DNA of 64,000 nucleotides from SCUB01 sp041918675. GTDB taxonomy: Bacteria; Pseudomonadota; Alphaproteobacteria; Rhizobiales; Xanthobacteraceae. The position numbers and the translations under genes were made by a program. Under the pieces are notes generated by a model. It saw only the letters and a program-made list of their open reading frames with translations, did no database searches and had not been told where the DNA came from. This document shows, piece after piece, positions 26,483-34,522 of the stretch. The stretch spans positions 62,001 through 126,000 of the forward strand of contig JAYRVF010000009.1 in NCBI GenBank assembly GCA_041918675.1, written 5' to 3'. Positions within the stretch are counted from its first letter, which is position 1; every line of letters starts with the position of its first letter.

Positions 26483-27261
26483 GTCGTTGCCGGCTTCCAT
26501 TTTTGATCGCCGCGGCGGCGCCGGAAATGCCGCGCCGACCGCGCGTGAAACTTGAACTGATAGACGAGGTTGCGCAAGGCCCGGGCCGGCGGCGTCGTTT
26601 TCGTCTCATCGTCGAGTTGTCGCATTGCCTCGTCGATCTCGCTCGATTCGAGATAGTCATCGCGTCGCCAGAACGGCGAGGGCATGACGAGCTTGATCAT
26701 CGCGTCGTGCTCCCACCAATGCTTGAGATCGATGTCGATCGGGCGGCCGATGGGGACGAGGGCTTCCGCCAGCCCCTTGGCCGCCTCGCGCGTGATCGCG
26801 TAGGCGAGCGTCGACATCGGCAGGATGTAGGGCGTCCCAATGCGATAATGGGCGGCCATCGGGGTCGCCGCCTTCAGCGCGCGCGGCTTTTCCGAAAACA
26901 GCTTGAGCATGTCCCAGTCGGGCGTACGGCTCGAAATCGCGTCGAGCACCTCGGCCGTGTCGGCGGCGCAGTCGAAGTCGTCTTCCAAGATGATCGCGCC
27001 ACGGGCATCGCCGGAGGCGACGATATTCCACAGCGCGACATGGCTGAAATAGCAGGCGACTTCCGGAAGCGTCATGGCGCCCGCGCGCGCGCGCCAGTCG
27101 GGCTTCAACCTGCATGAGCGCGCGAGTTGGGCGTCATCGAGTTGTTTCCAATCGCGTGCGGAAAAACGTGAGTGTGGTATCCCGATCCGGTTCAGCGCGG
27201 CGTGCGACCGGTCCCATCGGCGCGTGGCGCGATCCAGGTTGATAACGTAGACGGGCCACAT
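26479..27261 (-). CDS. Family 25 glycosyltransferase
   Basis: A 260-residue protein of the LPS-type GT25 family, which transfers galactose or related sugars to surface glycans. It starts with VYVINLDRATRRWDRSHAAL, the family's nucleotide-sugar motif, and carries LSxxACYFSHVALWN-like VACYFSHVALWN and ILEDDFDC with the metal-binding acidic triad. The C-terminus is basic and could contact membrane. ATG 27261 is used because the GT25 pattern begins at its first residues and AAGAAGAG precedes it. It is first of a three-gene overlapping set and lies 228 bases downstream of the Mur-ligase-like gene on the same strand. Confidence 0.83.
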   Translation of the reverse strand: MWPVYVINLDRATRRWDRSHAALNRIGIPHSRFSARDWKQLDDAQLARSCRLKPDWRARAGAMTLPEVACYFSHVALWNIVASGDARGAIILEDDFDCAADTAEVLDAISSRTPDWDMLKLFSEKPRALKAATPMAAHYRIGTPYILPMSTLAYAITREAAKGLAEALVPIGRPIDIDLKHWWEHDAMIKLVMPSPFWRRDDYLESSEIDEAMRQLDDETKTTPPARALRNLVYQFKFHARSARHFRRRRGDQKWKPATT

Positions 27262-27489
27262 GGCTCTTCTTCTTGTTGTTGCAATGCATGAGCTTGGAGA
27301 GCGGCCCATCCATTCGAACGAGGACGAATTTGGATTGACCTATCGCATGACAGGGCCGTTGTCACAATCAGTCGGGGCGCTTCGCCGGCATGGGAGCGCC
27401 CGCGTCGTGTCGCCGCATGGCGGTTTTTTCGAACGCGGGCCGCGAAATCGCGCCTCACATTCGCATGTGCGCGGTGGGGCGCGGCGCGC

Positions 27490-28782
27490 TCACGCGGCGG
27501 CTCGTTTCTTCGGCAACTTCCGCGGCGCCTGCAGGAAGTCGCAATCGTCGCAGTATTTCTTGCCGCAGTCTTCGACCCAGCAGTTCGTCTCGTTCTTCCA
27601 GTTCAGGGCGATGCGTTCCAGTTTGGTGCTTGCCGCGCCCTTGAGGAGGACGAACTCCCCGGGAACGCAGTCGGCGACAAGAAAATCATGGACTTCCTTG
27701 ACCGACAGAAAGGTGAGTACGTCGCCCGCCGCATAGTCCTTCGCGATCCTTCGAATGGTCGTGGCATTCTTGCCGACGCCGATCACGCGCGCGCCGGCCG
27801 CGAGCGCCAGACGCGCCGCGTTCTTGTATTTTGGCCCGCCGTCGCCGGAATAGTCGGAGATGTTTCCCAGCACGAGCGTCTTGCGCGGCGCGCGGGCGGC
27901 CGCGAGCACCTCGATGTCGATCGGGATCGACGCATTGGGCGCCTTGATGGTTCCACAGACGAGAACCGGACCGCCGTCGGTGAAACGGACTGAATTACGG
28001 CCGAACACTGGCTCGATCATCTCGATCGCCGCGGCCGCTTCCCTGAGACCGATGCCGGCCGCCACCGCTCCCGCGATCGCGGCGAGCACCGAGGTCACCC
28101 ACATTTCGCCGACCAGCCGCGTTTGAACGGCGACGGTCTCGCCGCGCCAGCGCGCCTTGAAGCTCAGACGGTCCGGCCACGCCGCCGAGATGTCGAAGGC
28201 GTGGAGATCGGCCTCTTCGCTTCGCCCATAGGTGATCACCTGGGCCACGGTCCGCGATCGCATGGCGATCACGCGCGGATCGTCGGCATTCAGGATGGCG
28301 AAGCCGTCGGGGGGAAGGGATTCGATGAGCGCGCCCTTCTCGCGCGCGATCCTGTCCTTCGGGTCGAGTTCCGCCATTCCATCGGCGTTCTTGCGAAAGC
28401 TCGACAGGTGATCCGAACCGATCGTCGTGACGATGCCGATGCGCGGGCGCAGCAGTTTCATCCGCCTGGCCATGACGCCCGGCTCCTCCGCCGCGACCTC
28501 CTGCACGCACCATTTGTCCGCGCGCCGCGCGTGCTTGATGGTGGTCTCGACCGCCTGGTCGCAATTGGAGACGACGCCGAGCCGCGTCGCGCCGTGTTCG
28601 CTCAGGATGGCGCCGAGCACATTCGTGGCCGTGGTCTTGCCGCAGCTTCCGGTGATGGCGATGAACGTGGTGCCGTCAAGGTAGGGTCGCCACATCCGCA
28701 GCCACACCCGCCGCGTGGCGAGGCGCACGACCCTGACGTTTCGGCGGACAAGTCCCTGCCTGTCGGTAAACGCTTCCAGCAC
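27490..28782 (-). CDS. Mur-ligase-like ATP-dependent amide ligase with a cysteine-rich tail
   Basis: A 430-residue protein with the central and C-terminal Mur ligase domains. The ATP loop is GSCGKTT at residues 45-51. VTTIGSDHLSSF and AILNADDPRV are typical Mur ligase motifs, and LGNISDYSGDGG lies in the C-terminal domain. Only about 40 residues precede the P-loop, so the MurF UDP-substrate-binding domain is absent, as in CapB-type ligases. The end carries CWVEDCGKKYCDDC (CX4CX4CX2C), not part of the Mur fold. The GTG start at 28782 has AAGGAG seven bases upstream. It likely forms an amide bond for a surface glycan. Substrate unknown; not the housekeeping MurF. Confidence 0.78.
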   Translation of the reverse strand: MLEAFTDRQGLVRRNVRVVRLATRRVWLRMWRPYLDGTTFIAITGSCGKTTATNVLGAILSEHGATRLGVVSNCDQAVETTIKHARRADKWCVQEVAAEEPGVMARRMKLLRPRIGIVTTIGSDHLSSFRKNADGMAELDPKDRIAREKGALIESLPPDGFAILNADDPRVIAMRSRTVAQVITYGRSEEADLHAFDISAAWPDRLSFKARWRGETVAVQTRLVGEMWVTSVLAAIAGAVAAGIGLREAAAAIEMIEPVFGRNSVRFTDGGPVLVCGTIKAPNASIPIDIEVLAAARAPRKTLVLGNISDYSGDGGPKYKNAARLALAAGARVIGVGKNATTIRRIAKDYAAGDVLTFLSVKEVHDFLVADCVPGEFVLLKGAASTKLERIALNWKNETNCWVEDCGKKYCDDCDFLQAPRKLPKKRAAA

Positions 28783-29015
28783 CGCGACGCTCCTTCAACT
28801 CAACGCCCGTCAACGCCCGTCGGCGTTCCAGCCGCCGGCTTCGAGTACCATTCCCGCATGTTTCGCGCGGGTCAACCGGGCCCGATGGCGCGGCCGACGC
28901 GGCCCGGCTTCAAGCCAATCCATTCCGTCTGGCACCACGCGGCGGCCGTGCTTTGCCCGAAGGAGAATTCCGGGCGGTCTTCCAGTTAAAAATACTTTGG
29001 ATCAATGACTTGCAA

Positions 29016-29090
29016 TGGTGCCGGATGAGGGGATTGAACCCCCGACCTTCGGTTTACAAAACCGCTGCTCTACCGCTGAGCTAATCCGGC
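29016..29090 (-). tRNA. tRNA-Thr, anticodon TGT
   Basis: Reading leftwards from 29090, a full cloverleaf is found: acceptor GCCGGAT pairing with ATCCGGC, D-stem GCTC/GAGC, anticodon loop TTTGTAA giving anticodon TGT (codon ACA), T-loop TTCAATC, and an encoded CCA. The first anticodon-stem pair is G opposite A, a mismatch. It is isolated from the other tRNA genes, which lie 4.3 kb away on the opposite strand. Confidence 0.93.
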
Positions 29091-29172
29091 GCGCCCTTGA
29101 ATTTAGCTAGCAGCCCGGCAATGGGCGGACAAGATGGCGGGGGCGCGCGCCATTCGCCCGGGCCGATCATGC

Positions 29173-29224
29173 GGCCGCGCCGGTCAACCCCGCGTTAAGG
29201 CCGCGCCGGTCAACCCGGCGTTAA
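29173..29224. repeat. Two tandem copies of a 26-bp unit
   Basis: Two 26-base copies (29173-29198 and 29199-29224) differ at one base. Each contains GGTCAACCC and ends in GCGTTAA. A partial GGC start follows. They sit between the tRNA-Thr and an exported protein gene, and look like a slippage duplication. Confidence 0.85.
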
Positions 29225-29331
29225 GGCTGCGATGAGCGATCGTTAGGCATAGCGGGCGATCCTTGCCCGGCGTTAATCCTTGCCGCAGCGCCTTCGCCTA
29301 AAATCACCAACCAAATTGCCGGAACCATGCG

Positions 29332-29844
29332 ATGCGCGTTTTCCTCGTTGCCGTCGGTCTGCTGATGACGATCGCCGCCTCCGCCGCGGTGCCGGGATCT
29401 CCCGCGCGCGCCGACACCGGTCCCGTCATCGTCATTCCCGGCAGGCCGGGCGTGCCGGTCATGATCAACGGCCGCGACGCGTCCTACGGCATCGTCGAGG
29501 GCGACTGGGGGCTCGGCAAGTCTATCAACACCCAGCCCACCGTCACCAATTCTTGGCGCGCGATCTCGACAAGGCCGGAAGGCCAATATTTCCCGCGCAC
29601 CGGGCGTCTGCCCGGATATGGCCGCCACGAAATCGAGCCGCCGGAAGACCGCAAGCTGCCGCCGCGCGCGCAGAGCTTCCACCGCGCCTGGGGCGTGGAA
29701 TCCCCGAACGTGCCGGTAACGCAGAACCCGCCCTACGATCCGCCGCAGATCATGGTCGACCCACGCATTCGCGATCGCCGGGGCGAGGGCGAGGAGGCGG
29801 GTGGTCGCCGCCGCGCGCCGCGCGGCGATCGACCCTTGCCATGA
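29332..29844 (+). CDS. Small exported protein of unknown function
   Basis: A 170-residue protein with a signal peptide (MRVFLVAVGLLMTIAASAAVPGSP, cleavage near Ala-Arg-Ala-Asp). The mature part contains PVIVIPGRPGVPVMINGRDASYGIVEGDWGLG, then Tyr/Pro-rich segments with PGYGRHEIEPPEDRKLPP and an Arg/Gly-rich C-terminus. It has no enzyme motifs and resembles conserved hypothetical periplasmic proteins of methylotrophic Hyphomicrobiales (weak recollection). The next gene on the same strand begins 71 bases later, also exported and His/Tyr-rich, so they may share a transcript. Confidence 0.7.
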   Translation: MRVFLVAVGLLMTIAASAAVPGSPARADTGPVIVIPGRPGVPVMINGRDASYGIVEGDWGLGKSINTQPTVTNSWRAISTRPEGQYFPRTGRLPGYGRHEIEPPEDRKLPPRAQSFHRAWGVESPNVPVTQNPPYDPPQIMVDPRIRDRRGEGEEAGGRRRAPRGDRPLP

Positions 29845-29915
29845 ACGGGGCGGCGACGATCGGCATGCCGATGACCGGCGTGACGGCAAGGAACAAGATC
29901 AGGATGGAGACAGCG

Positions 29916-30422
29916 ATGCTGAAGGGAGTTGCGTTCGCCGCGGGCGCGGCCGCGTTATTGATGTTCGGGACTCCGGCCAAGGCATGCGGCCTGTTCGTGT
30001 CGACCTGCGGCGGCACGGCCGCCGTCCATGGCGATGCCTATTATGGCCACGACCATCATCGTCGTTATGCGCACGATCATGGCGGCTACGACCGCGCCTA
30101 TCACGCGGGCTATCGCCATCGCCACGCGCGGCGCGCCTGGGTCTACAAGGTGCCGGCCTATCCGCCGCCGACGCCGCGCTATTACGTCAATCAGGGGCCG
30201 ACCTATTCGGGTCCGGGCACGCTGCCGTTCCGCGCGCGCTACGAGGACCGCGACATCCGCATGGGCTATCGTTACGTCCATGCCGGTCATGGCGGCGGTG
30301 GGTCGGGTTACGGCTACGCCGATGGCGGTGCGCCGCATTCCTCCGTCATCCAGGCCGACGCCGAGGTTCGCTCGACCGATCGCGACGAACTCGTCATCCG
30401 GCTGCGGCGGCGCCCCGAATAG
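29916..30422 (+). CDS. Exported His/Tyr/Gly-rich protein of unknown function
   Basis: A 168-residue protein with a signal peptide (MLKGVAFAAGAAALLMFGTPAKA). The mature N-terminus contains CGLFVSTCGG, then a His/Tyr-rich region (GHDHHRRYAHDHGGYDRAYH and similar) that could bind metal ions, a Pro-rich segment and a charged tail. The start at ATG 29916 has GGAG six bases upstream; an in-frame ATG at 29904 would add four residues. No family is recognised. The histidine clusters suggest copper, nickel or zinc binding, which is inference. Confidence 0.68.
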   Translation: MLKGVAFAAGAAALLMFGTPAKACGLFVSTCGGTAAVHGDAYYGHDHHRRYAHDHGGYDRAYHAGYRHRHARRAWVYKVPAYPPPTPRYYVNQGPTYSGPGTLPFRARYEDRDIRMGYRYVHAGHGGGGSGYGYADGGAPHSSVIQADAEVRSTDRDELVIRLRRRPE

Positions 30423-30462
30423 ATTTGCCCGTCAGGTCTCGCGCCGCTCATTCCGCGCGACG

Positions 30463-31296
30463 TCACGCGCCTTGGCGCTCCGCGCCGCCGAGCCGGCGCG
30501 CGGCGATATAGAGCGCGATCGCGGCCGCGTTCGACACGTTCAGGCTCTTGATCGCGCCCGGCAGGTCGAGCCGCGCCACCACATCGCAGGTCTCGCGCGT
30601 GAGCTGGCGCAGGCCCTTGCCTTCCGCGCCGAGCACCAGCGCCAGCGGCTCGCGCAGGTCGCGGCCGTCGAGCGCCGCGTCGCCCTCGCTGTCGAGTCCG
30701 ACCGTCAGGAAGCCGCGCGCCTTGAGCGCGACGAGCGCGCGCGCGAGGTTCTGCACCGTCAGAAGCGGCACATGTTCGAGCGCGCCGGAGGCCGACTTGG
30801 CCAGAACCCCGGTCGCCTCGGGACTGTGGCGCGCGGTGGTGACGATGGCGCGGACGGCGAAGGCGGCGGCCGAGCGCATGATCGCGCCGACATTGTGCGG
30901 ATCGGTGATCTGATCGAGCACGAGCACGATGCCCTCCGGCGCGATCGTGTCGAGCGTCGGGGCGGGCAGGGCGTCGGCTTCCAGATAGAATCCCTGGTGC
31001 ACGGCGTCGGGACCGAGCAGGCGGTCGATGGCGTCGGGGCGCACGATTTCCGGCGCGATTGCCGGCGTGATCCCTTCCTCGGCAAGTCGGCGCGCGGCGT
31101 TTTCCGTCAGCATCAGCCGGCGCGCGCGGCGGGCGGGATTTGCGAGCGCCGCCACCACGCTGTGCCAGCCGTAAAGCGTCACGTGATCGCCGGCATCGCG
31201 CGCGCGATGGTGCCTTTGGTCACGCGCCGCGCCGCGCGGGGCGCGGTCCGTACGCCCGGATTTGGCGCGGGAATTCGGATGAAAACGATCGGCCAT
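30463..31296 (-). CDS. rlmB: 23S rRNA 2'-O-methyltransferase RlmB (SpoU family)
   Basis: A 277-residue methyltransferase that modifies a guanosine ribose of 23S rRNA using S-adenosylmethionine. After a basic 37-residue extension, YGWHSVVAAL begins the substrate-binding domain. The SpoU knot follows with LVLDQITDPHNVGAIMRSAAAF, LVLGAEGKGLRQL and IPGAIKSLNVSNAAAIALY-like LPGAIKSLNVSNAAAIALY, which form the SAM site. The length is normal for alphaproteobacterial RlmB. Next on its upstream side lies a tandem repeat and an MFS gene in the same orientation. Confidence 0.93.
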   Translation of the reverse strand: MADRFHPNSRAKSGRTDRAPRGAARDQRHHRARDAGDHVTLYGWHSVVAALANPARRARRLMLTENAARRLAEEGITPAIAPEIVRPDAIDRLLGPDAVHQGFYLEADALPAPTLDTIAPEGIVLVLDQITDPHNVGAIMRSAAAFAVRAIVTTARHSPEATGVLAKSASGALEHVPLLTVQNLARALVALKARGFLTVGLDSEGDAALDGRDLREPLALVLGAEGKGLRQLTRETCDVVARLDLPGAIKSLNVSNAAAIALYIAARRLGGAERQGA

Positions 31297-31387
31297 GAAC
31301 GATCCGGAAAGCGCGTGGCGAGACGGGATTGGGCTTGCGTGACGATCGGGCCGGGCCCCCGCGCGGCCCTCGGGCGCGATCGCTTAT

Positions 31388-31483
31388 GCGCCGCAAATCA
31401 CTCGCGCCGCAAATCACTCGCGCCACAAGTCACTCGCGCCACAAGTCACTCGCGCCGCAAGTCACCATTGCGACGCAAGTCAG
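31388..31483. repeat. Degenerate 16-bp tandem repeat, about six copies
   Basis: The unit GCGCCGCAAATCACTC occurs at 31388-31403 and 31404-31419. GCGCCACAAGTCACTC follows twice (31420-31435, 31436-31451), then two decayed copies reach 31483, overlapping the stop of the MFS gene. It is a minisatellite-like array in the 183-base spacer before rlmB. No spacers separate the units, so it is not CRISPR. Confidence 0.92.
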
Positions 31484-32892
31484 CGTTGCGACACATGCGA
31501 ACCGGCATCCCGGTTCATCGAAATGTAGGCGAGAACCGCCAGAAGCGCCAGCAGTCCCGTGATGAGAAGCGCGATGCTGAAATCGATCGGGACGAGCGGG
31601 GCCGTTTGGCCGTTGCGCACGATATTCGTTGCGTTGAGCGTGATCGCGGCGACGGTGACGCCCGCGCCCATCGTCACCGAATGAAACATGCTCGACAGTG
31701 TCGAGGCGCTGCTCATGTCCTCGGGCGCCACGTCGACGAAGGCGAGCGAATTGACCGCGGTGAAGTGCACGGAGCGGATCGATCCGGCCACCACCAGCAC
31801 GGCAATGAGTAGCCAGAGCGGCGTTTGCGGCGCGATCAGCGCCAGCGCTACCGCCGTCGCCGCCGTCAGAATGCCCTGGACGATCAGCACCGCGCGAAAG
31901 CCGAAGCGGCGCACGATGCGGTTCGCGTAGGTCTTGGCGGATAGATCGCCCATCAGATAGCAGAACACCAGGAGGCCGGCGTCGAAGGCGGTCAGGCCGA
32001 AGCCGATCTGGAACATCACCGGCAGGAGAAAGGAGGTCGCCCCGACCGAGACGCGGAACGGGCCGCCGCCCGTGATCGTGCCGATCAGGAAGGTCGGCGC
32101 CTTGAACGCGGTGATCGGCAGGAGCGGGTGGGGATGGCGCGCGGCATGGCGCAGCGCCAGCGCTCCCGCGCCGCAGCCCGCCGCGACCAGCGCGAGAGCG
32201 AACGCGTCGACGCCGTAACGGCTGATATGCTCGATGCCGTAGAGGAAGCTGGCGAGCGCGCCGCCGTTGAGAACGAAGCCGCGACCATCGAAGGGGCGCG
32301 CCTTGTGTCCCGTGCCGCGCTCGAAAAAGGTCAGGACCAGCGCGATGCCGATCAGGCCGATCGGCACGTTGATGTAGAAGATCCAGTGCCACGACAGATA
32401 GGTCGTCAGCAGTCCTCCGAGCGGCGGTCCGAAGGCGAAGGCCGAAAGGCCGGGCCAGGTGAGATAGGCGATGACGCGCAGCAAGTCGGCCTTCTCCGTC
32501 CGGCGCAGCACTTCGATCCGGCCGACCGGCGACATCATCGCGCCGCCGACGCCTTGCAGAATGCGGGCGAACGTGAACTGCGTCAGGTTCTCGCTGAGGC
32601 CGCACAGCACCGAGGCGACCGTGAACAGCGCGATGGCGAGGGAGAAGACGGCCCGCGCGCCGAAGCGCTCGGTCAGCCACGCGCTCGCGGGGATGAAAAT
32701 CGCGACGGTGATCAGATAGGACGAGATGCCGGCGCTGATGGCGGTGGCGCTGGTCTGGAAGCTCTCGGCGATCTTGGGGACGGCGGGCGCGATCGCGGTC
32801 GCGTCGAGGATTTCCATGAAGAACGCCGACGCGGCGATCAGCGCGATCAAGGCGGGACGAGGGGCGGCTGGCGGCTTGGCTGGCGTGGTCAT
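31480..32892 (-). CDS. MFS multidrug transporter, DHA2/EmrB type
   Basis: A 470-residue inner-membrane protein with about fourteen hydrophobic segments. Helix 1 carries MEILDATAIAPAVPKIAESF, the DHA2 signature. The loop after helix 2 has LTERFGARAVF, and helix 4 has ARILQGVGGAMMSPVGR, the EmrB-type arginine motif. The C-terminal segment ITGLLALLAVLAYISMNRDAG is the last helix. No EmrA-type membrane fusion protein or TetR regulator is adjacent, so it may act alone. The stop lies inside a tandem repeat array, so the last residues are variable sequence. Substrate unknown. Confidence 0.85.
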   Translation of the reverse strand: MTTPAKPPAAPRPALIALIAASAFFMEILDATAIAPAVPKIAESFQTSATAISAGISSYLITVAIFIPASAWLTERFGARAVFSLAIALFTVASVLCGLSENLTQFTFARILQGVGGAMMSPVGRIEVLRRTEKADLLRVIAYLTWPGLSAFAFGPPLGGLLTTYLSWHWIFYINVPIGLIGIALVLTFFERGTGHKARPFDGRGFVLNGGALASFLYGIEHISRYGVDAFALALVAAGCGAGALALRHAARHPHPLLPITAFKAPTFLIGTITGGGPFRVSVGATSFLLPVMFQIGFGLTAFDAGLLVFCYLMGDLSAKTYANRIVRRFGFRAVLIVQGILTAATAVALALIAPQTPLWLLIAVLVVAGSIRSVHFTAVNSLAFVDVAPEDMSSASTLSSMFHSVTMGAGVTVAAITLNATNIVRNGQTAPLVPIDFSIALLITGLLALLAVLAYISMNRDAGSHVSQR

Positions 32893-33369
32893 GGGAGGGA
32901 AATGACGGGCCTTGGGTTGGTTTCAGCCGGTTGCGGGGTCGCGCCGGCCGATCCGGCGCCGTCCCGGATCGTCGATGGGGCGGGCGATCCGAAGGCCTGA
33001 TCCGCGCCGGCTTGGGACGCGGGTCGCCTTACAGCTCGGGCTCGTACGCCTCGGGACGGGGCCTTGCACGCCGCCCCGCGCCGCGTGGCCGGCTCGCGAG
33101 CCTTGCGCCCCGCGCCCGGCACACGAGGAAGAGGCGGCCGTGACGCGCGCCGGGAATCCGGATTCCAGTTGACTTCACAGGGTGCCATACCCATAAACGC
33201 CGCCGAATGACAGGTCGCCGAGCGCGACGCATATCTGTCATGTCTGTCTTCCGCATTCTCGGCGCGCGACGCGCGTCGGCGGCACGGCGCGAATTTCGGT
33301 CCGCCGGCTAGCCGGCGAAACGGAAATTTCCGTCGCGGCCGGGTTGGAATAGCGGAAGCCCGCTTCCGT
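32893..33369. other. Intergenic region before tRNA-Tyr
   Basis: This 477-base gap lies between the divergent MFS start and the tRNA-Tyr gene. Open frames here are Arg-rich on both strands with no family resemblance, and I see no conserved motif. The AT-rich patch near 33220-33260 could be the tRNA promoter region, but I cannot assign hexamers. Confidence 0.55.
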
Positions 33370-33455
33370 GGGGGAGTGTCCCGAGCGGCAAAGGGAGCTG
33401 ACTGTAAATCAGCCGCCTCATGGCTTCGCAGGTTCGAGTCCTGCCTCCCCCACCA
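33370..33455 (+). tRNA. tRNA-Tyr, anticodon GTA
   Basis: A class II tRNA with a long variable arm (CGCCTCATGGCTTCG region). The acceptor GGGGGAG pairs with CTCCCCC, the anticodon loop CTGTAAA gives GTA, and the CCA is encoded at 33453-33455. It is first of three tRNA genes before secE. Confidence 0.96.
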
Positions 33456-33667
33456 TTTTCAAGAGTAGCGGCGCGGGTCGGGGCGAACGGCAATCCGGCC
33501 GGACATCTGTCCGATGAGACGAAATCGCCTCCTGCGAAAAGGAAATGCGCCAGATCCAGAACCTTGCGCGAATTCCGGCCGCGAGGACGGCTCCCGCTCG
33601 CGCGGCATTGGTGTGATGGCCCGCCCGGTTGCAATGCGCCATCCGGCAAGGCATATCTTGAGACGAT

Positions 33668-33741
33668 GCGGGTGTAGCTCAATGGTAGAGCAGCAGCCTT
33701 CCAAGCTGAATACGAGGGTTCGATTCCCTTCACCCGCTCCA
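33668..33741 (+). tRNA. tRNA-Gly, anticodon TCC
   Basis: Acceptor GCGGGTG pairs with CACCCGC, the anticodon loop CTTCCAA gives TCC (codon GGA), T-loop TTCGATT, and the discriminator base is T followed by encoded CCA. It lies 212 bases after tRNA-Tyr. Confidence 0.95.
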
Positions 33742-33876
33742 ATCTCGGCACCCGCGCGGAGGCTTGCCGATCGGCCCGTCCCGGCACGGCGACGCGGCGC
33801 GCGGCGACTTGGCGGGGAGCCGCTTAAGTCTTGAAAATGACCTCCTTTTGAGGCATTGGAAGCCTCGGAAACATGG

Positions 33877-33953
33877 AGGGGCTTAGCTCAGCTGGTTAGA
33901 GCGACGGTCTCCAAAACCGTAGGTCGAGAGTTCGAATCCCTCAGCCCCTGCCA
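33877..33953 (+). tRNA. tRNA-Trp, anticodon CCA
   Basis: Acceptor AGGGGCT pairs with AGCCCCT, the anticodon loop CTCCAAA gives CCA (codon UGG), and the CCA end is encoded at 33951-33953. It stands directly upstream of secE, the usual alphaproteobacterial arrangement. Confidence 0.96.
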
Positions 33954-34306
33954 GTTTCCAATTAGCCGGTTTCTTTCGCATTTCTGGATGGTTACGAGCG
34001 GACGGCCCCTGGGCGACGCGCCGCGTCCGGGCGCATGGCCATGCCCGCTCAACCTTGACCTTCCGAACGGTCCGCAGTAGGAAGCGGCACCCGCGTACGG
34101 CCCGTCGAGATACGGATTTCCGTGAGCGGCTCGTTTTCCCGAACCAGGTCCGCTCGCGGGTCTCGTCCCTTGTCCGATTTCGGAAGTGAGGGAGGGCTGC
34201 GAGGGGGCGCGTCCGGATTCCGGCCAAGAGAAGCTCCGGCGCGTCGCGCCGGCCTCGGCGTCGACCCGGTCGTGAAGCGGTTGCATTGGAGCCCGCGCGA
34301 AGCATC
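33954..34306. other. Spacer between tRNA-Trp and secE
   Basis: This 353-base gap contains no supported gene. GTCCGATTTCGGAAG near 34170 and GCGCGTCGCGCC near 34240 form short hairpins, and no T-run follows them. It presumably holds the secE-nusG promoter, which I cannot place with confidence. Confidence 0.55.
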
Positions 34307-34504
34307 ATGGCGAAGTTCAGCCCGTTTCGATTTCTGCAAGAGGTGAGGTCGGAGACCTCGAAGGTCACCTGGCCGTCGCGCCGGGAGACCGCGATCACCA
34401 CGATCATGGTGTTCGTGATGGTGGCGCTGGCGTCCGTGTTTTTTCTGCTGGCGGATCAGATCATCCGCGTCGTCATCACATTCATTCTCGGCATCAACAC
34501 CTGA
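34307..34504 (+). CDS. secE: Preprotein translocase subunit SecE
   Basis: A 65-residue single-span membrane protein of the SecYEG channel. It has the amphipathic helix FRFLQEVRSETSKVTWPSRRE with the conserved Lys-Val-Thr-Trp-Pro, then one membrane segment (TIMVFVMVALASVFFLLADQII). The short, one-helix form is usual outside the enterobacteria. nusG starts 19 bases downstream, the typical secE-nusG pair. Confidence 0.95.
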   Translation: MAKFSPFRFLQEVRSETSKVTWPSRRETAITTIMVFVMVALASVFFLLADQIIRVVITFILGINT

Positions 34505-34522
34505 GCGCGGAAATCGCTGACC

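Noticed and set aside
31388..31483. Tandem repeat considered as a CRISPR array
   Set aside because: Units are directly adjacent with no spacers and no cas gene is near.
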